From: Bacteroidales bacterium
GTDB lineage: Bacteria > Bacteroidota > Bacteroidia > Bacteroidales > UBA932
Length of the DNA stretch: 8,304 bases
Assembly (NCBI GenBank): GCA_017555925.1
Contig: JAFZFL010000111.1
Coordinates: forward strand, 1 to 8,304
Reading direction: 5' to 3'
Position 1 is the stretch's first letter, and each line of letters starts with the position of its first letter. Shown here one piece after another: positions 6,211 through 8,304 of this stretch. A program made the translations under genes and the position numbers. The notes beneath the pieces are model-generated. The model searched no databases. It was given only the letters and a program-made list of their open reading frames with translations, and was not told the DNA's origin.

Positions 6211-7590
6211 TTATTCGGCAAGCCACTCGTTCAAAATTCTGATGGCCTCCTTTTTCATCTCCTCAGGAAGAGTGTTGATTCTTGCTCTGTGGCTTCCGCC
6301 CGGCTCAACAAAAAGATGCATTGTCTGACGTCCTTTGCCTTTGGCCTTAAGAGCCTCATTCTTTACAGGAGCCTCTGGCATAACTGCACTCCAAGGATCA
6401 AACTCTCCATATATAAACATCATTTTTGAGTCAGTTGTTGCAAGGAACTTCTTAATATCTTTATAAAGATATTTGTCAAATTTGAAGGTCTGGCTTTGAG
6501 GAACAAATAATTTGGTAAGATAACCCTCTGCGTTCTTGATTGTAAGCAGGCCTTTGAAAGGTTTGGTGTCGTAGCCGTAGTAACCGAGCTCTTTAGCGGC
6601 TTGAACAAAGAAAGGCGCGGAAGCACCGCCCTCTGCAAAGTAATCGGGACCGCTGGTCTTTACAAGGAAATCAAACATCTCCTTATCTGAAGCGGTTTTA
6701 GGATCTGGAACTATGCCGGTATCGTAACCCCATTGCCAGAATGCAAACGGGAACTCCAAAACGCAATAATCATAAACAGCCTCAATAGGCATCTTGTATG
6801 TAAGTTTGTCTTTTGCAGAGAGCTCTTCAAACATAGGTTGGATTTTGTCTCTTCTCTTAAGGAACTCTATCTGGAAGTTTCTTAAAATCTCTCTGTCTTT
6901 ATCTGTTCCGGCAAACTCTGCAAGGAAAGGTTCGTGACGGCCATCCTCCTGACCTTTACATAGCGGACCAACATAAGGAACAGAGATATCAATATCCTGA
7001 GGATAGTAAGTTGTGTAGAACATAGCTGTCTGGCCACCTTTGCTTATACCAGTTGCAATCCATTTTCCGTCATAGAGTTTTTTGAAGAGCTGGTTTACCC
7101 GGTGAAGGTCTGCAGCCTCATTTTTTGCTGTCATATAATCCCAGTTAAGGGTCTCGTCTGTGATTGACGGGTCGTTCTGCATAAATGGAATGGACTCTTT
7201 AAAATAGCGGTGTTCAACCTCAATCATATTTGCGTTGAACATAGTTGACAGCTCATTGCTGTAATTTGCTCCAGCGCCTCTTGAACTATAGCCCTCGGTA
7301 ACAAGTACCATAGGGTTGTCATAACCTGTGTGCATAAGTACAACCTTCTGTTTGAAGGTGCCAAGTGCCGGGTTTGTATGGTCAATAGGTTGCTCAACAA
7401 AAAGCTGATACTTCTCTGTGTAGAGATTCTGCACGTGTTTGCCAATTTTAAGCGCTTTAATGTCACTTACATTAATGCCACATTCAACTGCTGCAGCTTT
7501 AATCTTCTGTTCAAGCTCCTGGGCAAAAGCGGGAGCAATTACCAATAGCAATAGAGCTATAAGGACAAATTGTTTTACTCTTTTTATCAT
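6211..7590 (-). CDS. Secreted S37-family (PS-10) serine peptidase
   Basis: This 459-residue exported serine peptidase belongs to the S37/PS-10 family, which cleaves prolyl bonds (tripeptidyl-type activity, from family knowledge). A signal peptide is evident: a basic MIKRVK, a hydrophobic core (about 8-20) and likely cleavage after AFA at 23. The mature alpha/beta hydrolase carries the nucleophile Ser183 in GISKGGQ, Asp398 in YGEFDPWS and His434 in PGGSHRARI, all in the order expected for the family. Family-typical blocks include the EQPIDHTNPALGTFKQKV region (66-83), WIATGISKGGQT (177-188), DISVPYVGPL and DGRHEPFLAEF. No beta-barrel or sorting domain follows, so it probably stays in the periplasm or is surface-exposed; its Q-first mature end gives no lipobox. 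It is the first gene of a four-gene minus-strand operon with one or two -7 boxes upstream. Confidence 0.92.
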   Translation of the reverse strand: MIKRVKQFVLIALLLLVIAPAFAQELEQKIKAAAVECGINVSDIKALKIGKHVQNLYTEKYQLFVEQPIDHTNPALGTFKQKVVLMHTGYDNPMVLVTEGYSSRGAGANYSNELSTMFNANMIEVEHRYFKESIPFMQNDPSITDETLNWDYMTAKNEAADLHRVNQLFKKLYDGKWIATGISKGGQTAMFYTTYYPQDIDISVPYVGPLCKGQEDGRHEPFLAEFAGTDKDREILRNFQIEFLKRRDKIQPMFEELSAKDKLTYKMPIEAVYDYCVLEFPFAFWQWGYDTGIVPDPKTASDKEMFDFLVKTSGPDYFAEGGASAPFFVQAAKELGYYGYDTKPFKGLLTIKNAEGYLTKLFVPQSQTFKFDKYLYKDIKKFLATTDSKMMFIYGEFDPWSAVMPEAPVKNEALKAKGKGRQTMHLFVEPGGSHRARINTLPEEMKKEAIRILNEWLAE

Positions 7591-7651
7591 ATTCTGTTAA
7601 ATTTGTTTTTTATTGGAAGGTGCCACATTCCGGCACTGGACTCAGACACTG

Positions 7652-7659
7652 CAAATATA
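7652..7659 (-). promoter_or_regulatory. Proximal -7 box of the peptidase operon
   Basis: TATATTTG on the minus strand (7659-7652) matches TAnnTTTG exactly and would start transcription near 7645, about 55 nt before the peptidase ATG. No TTTG is found at the right -33 distance. The resulting leader contains a small hairpin (GTGCC 7620-7624 / GGCAC 7632-7636, 7-nt loop). Confidence 0.55.
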
Positions 7660-7696
7660 GTTAAAATAAAATCAATGGCAGGTATTGAGGCTTTGT

Positions 7697-7768
7697 CTAG
7701 AATTTTACTCCAAAACCAACAGAAACTTCAAACCAGTCAAAGGCAATGGTTGCTGGTAGTGTTTTGAT
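7697..7768 (-). pseudogene. Remnant: C-terminal strand of an outer-membrane beta-barrel protein
   Basis: On the minus strand an open frame of 23 codons ends at TAG (7699-7697) and reads ...PATIA then FDWFEVSVGFGVKF. Alternating hydrophobic residues and a terminal phenylalanine form the classic last strand recognised by the BAM machinery, and the wording strongly resembles the ends of Bacteroidales porin-like proteins. Upstream the frame is closed by TGA (7771-7769), and no start codon is available. This is therefore a decayed gene end on the same strand as the peptidase gene, not a live gene. Which barrel family it came from cannot be told. A chance match over 23 codons is possible. Confidence 0.5.
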
Positions 7769-7806
7769 TCAATATTTTTCATTTTTATGGTTTTTATTGT
7801 CCTATG

Positions 7807-7837
7807 CAAATGTATTTAGACCTAAAAATTCTATCAA
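7807..7837 (-). promoter_or_regulatory. Possible distal promoter of the peptidase operon
   Basis: On the minus strand TACATTTG (7814-7807) matches TAnnTTTG, and TTG (7837-7835) lies 20 nt upstream, within the optimal spacing. This gives the better -33/-7 pair of the two candidate promoters here. Transcription from about 7800 would give a leader of about 210 nt that runs through the barrel-protein remnant into the peptidase gene. Confidence 0.5.
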
Positions 7838-7918
7838 GTTCATAATGGTTCATTTGCGAACAGATATAATCTTTGTCAGACACTAATGGCGATACAAGAA
7901 AAATATTGGGGAAGCAAT

Positions 7919-7962
7919 AAAAAACACCCCCCTGCCAATCTCTACTGATTCGACAAGGGGTG
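7919..7962 (-). terminator. Rho-independent terminator downstream of the Rpn-like fragment
   Basis: On the minus strand the hairpin runs from CACCCC (7962-7957) to GGGGTG (7930-7925). The arms continue inward through GTC/GGC and AATC/GATT with single bulged bases and some G-T pairs, around a 6-nt loop AGTAGA, and TTTTTT follows (7924-7919). On the plus strand there is no T run after the hairpin, so it works leftward only, ending transcription from the frame whose stop is at 8016. Confidence 0.8.
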
Positions 7963-8015
7963 CCCGACTTAACCTAACTTAAAAAACTATTTCATCTATA
8001 TAACATCTTGTAGGT

Positions 8016-8201
8016 TTAAAAGTTCAATTCTTCTATATCTTTTAGAGTCATACCAGTACATTCAGCAATCAAATTTGGGTCCAAACCTTTAGATTTCATT
8101 GATTTTGCAATCTCCCTCATACAGTCATTTTTTCCCTGCTGTATACCTTTTTCAATACCCTCTTCAATACTATAGTTCCAACTCTCTCCAACCTGTCCCA
8201 T
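8016..8201 (-). pseudogene. C-terminal tail of an Rpn/PD-(D/E)XK nuclease 'transposase'-type protein
   Basis: The 61-codon frame reads ESWNYSIEEGIEKGIQQGK, then REIAKSMKSKGLDPNLIAECTGMTLKDIEEL. A Glu/Gly/Lys linker followed by a small C-terminal domain ending '(I/V)A..TG(L/M)...(D/E)IE.L' is the hallmark tail of Rpn-family recombination-promoting nucleases, often annotated as PD-(D/E)XK transposases in Bacteroidales. The nuclease core, normally some 200 residues upstream, is missing. The frame is closed by TGA at 8249-8247, and no core motif is readable in the other minus-strand frames up to 8304. The internal ATG at 8201 (MGQVGESW) could still permit a short peptide, and a good terminator follows, so transcription is conceivable. 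A frameshifted longer gene continuing beyond the window is the alternative. Confidence 0.6.
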
Positions 8202-8304
8202 CTGGTCAATAAGACGGCAAGTATTATTTTTTGTATTTGTAAGTAATCACTTTGAAAAGCCAACTGAAGGGGTGAAGTTTTTATACTGTACAGGGAAGCC
8301 CCAC
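8202..8304. other. Right-edge sequence without an assignable gene
   Basis: On the minus strand the Rpn-like frame extends 15 more codons to 8246 (ending RLIDQ before the ATG) and then meets TGA. A different minus-strand frame is open to the edge, and a plus-strand frame is open from about 8217 to the edge (ending NHFEKPTEGVKFLYCTGKPH). Neither has a recognisable domain, so no gene is called. Confidence 0.35.

Larger units (their letters stand above)
7772..8015. other. Gene-poor spacer with remnants
   Basis: Apart from the distal promoter box and the terminator listed here, this A/T-rich stretch holds no convincing gene. A minus-strand frame ending at the TAA near 7796 is open across the spacer but has no credible start or recognisable product. 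Together with the barrel remnant and the Rpn-like tail, it reads as decaying DNA between two former genes. Confidence 0.5.

Noticed and set aside
7796..7919. Minus-strand open frame containing MNHYELDRIFRSKYICIGQ
   Set aside because: Fewer than 45 codons, no credible start or ribosome site, it overlaps the distal promoter, and no family is recognisable.

Overview
The window looks like a stretch of Bacteroidales chromosome. Several intergenic regions carry the Bacteroidota -7 promoter box (TAnnTTTG), genes mostly lack Shine-Dalgarno sequences, and the proteins are of types typical of this order: GldE, a DUF2156 protein, a PS-10/S37 secreted peptidase, and a GroES/GroEL pair. No genus can be named from the sequence alone. 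Most of it is housekeeping DNA, with mobile-element or remnant DNA at both edges.

Left edge (1-345): the start of an IS3/IS150-like insertion sequence (end near 134, transposase OrfA reading out of the window on the minus strand) lies 24 bases beyond the 3' end of a tRNA-Gln(UUG) gene. It appears to have landed inside the tRNA's own terminator. A minus-strand promoter for the tRNA and a plus-strand promoter for tadA sit back to back between the two genes.

Plus-strand block (345-3389): tadA (tRNA adenosine deaminase) and a YqaA/DedA-type membrane protein form a tight pair. Then comes groES-groEL, preceded by a consensus sigma-54 -24/-12 promoter and a palindrome that could bind an activator. 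No CIRCE element is present. A strong, near-symmetrical hairpin at 3422-3457 ends groEL and also the converging operon.

Minus-strand operon (7590 down to 3512): secreted S37-family serine peptidase, then a DUF2156 acyltransferase-fold protein 3 nt later, then GldE (CNNM plus paired CBS domains, but without the usual C-terminal CorC/HlyC domain), then a 4'-phosphopantetheinyl transferase 1 nt after the gldE stop. One or two promoters precede the peptidase and a third -7 box lies just before gldE. The spacing implies co-transcription; a shared function is not evident.

Right edge (7591-8304): gene-poor DNA with debris. It contains 23 codons of the C-terminal strand of an outer-membrane beta-barrel protein, a strong minus-strand terminator, and the C-terminal tail of an Rpn/PD-(D/E)XK 'transposase'-type protein whose frame is closed by a stop upstream. 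I see no convincing undescribed multi-gene system. The best leads are the sigma-54 control of groESL, the shortened GldE, and the IS that splits the tRNA terminator.
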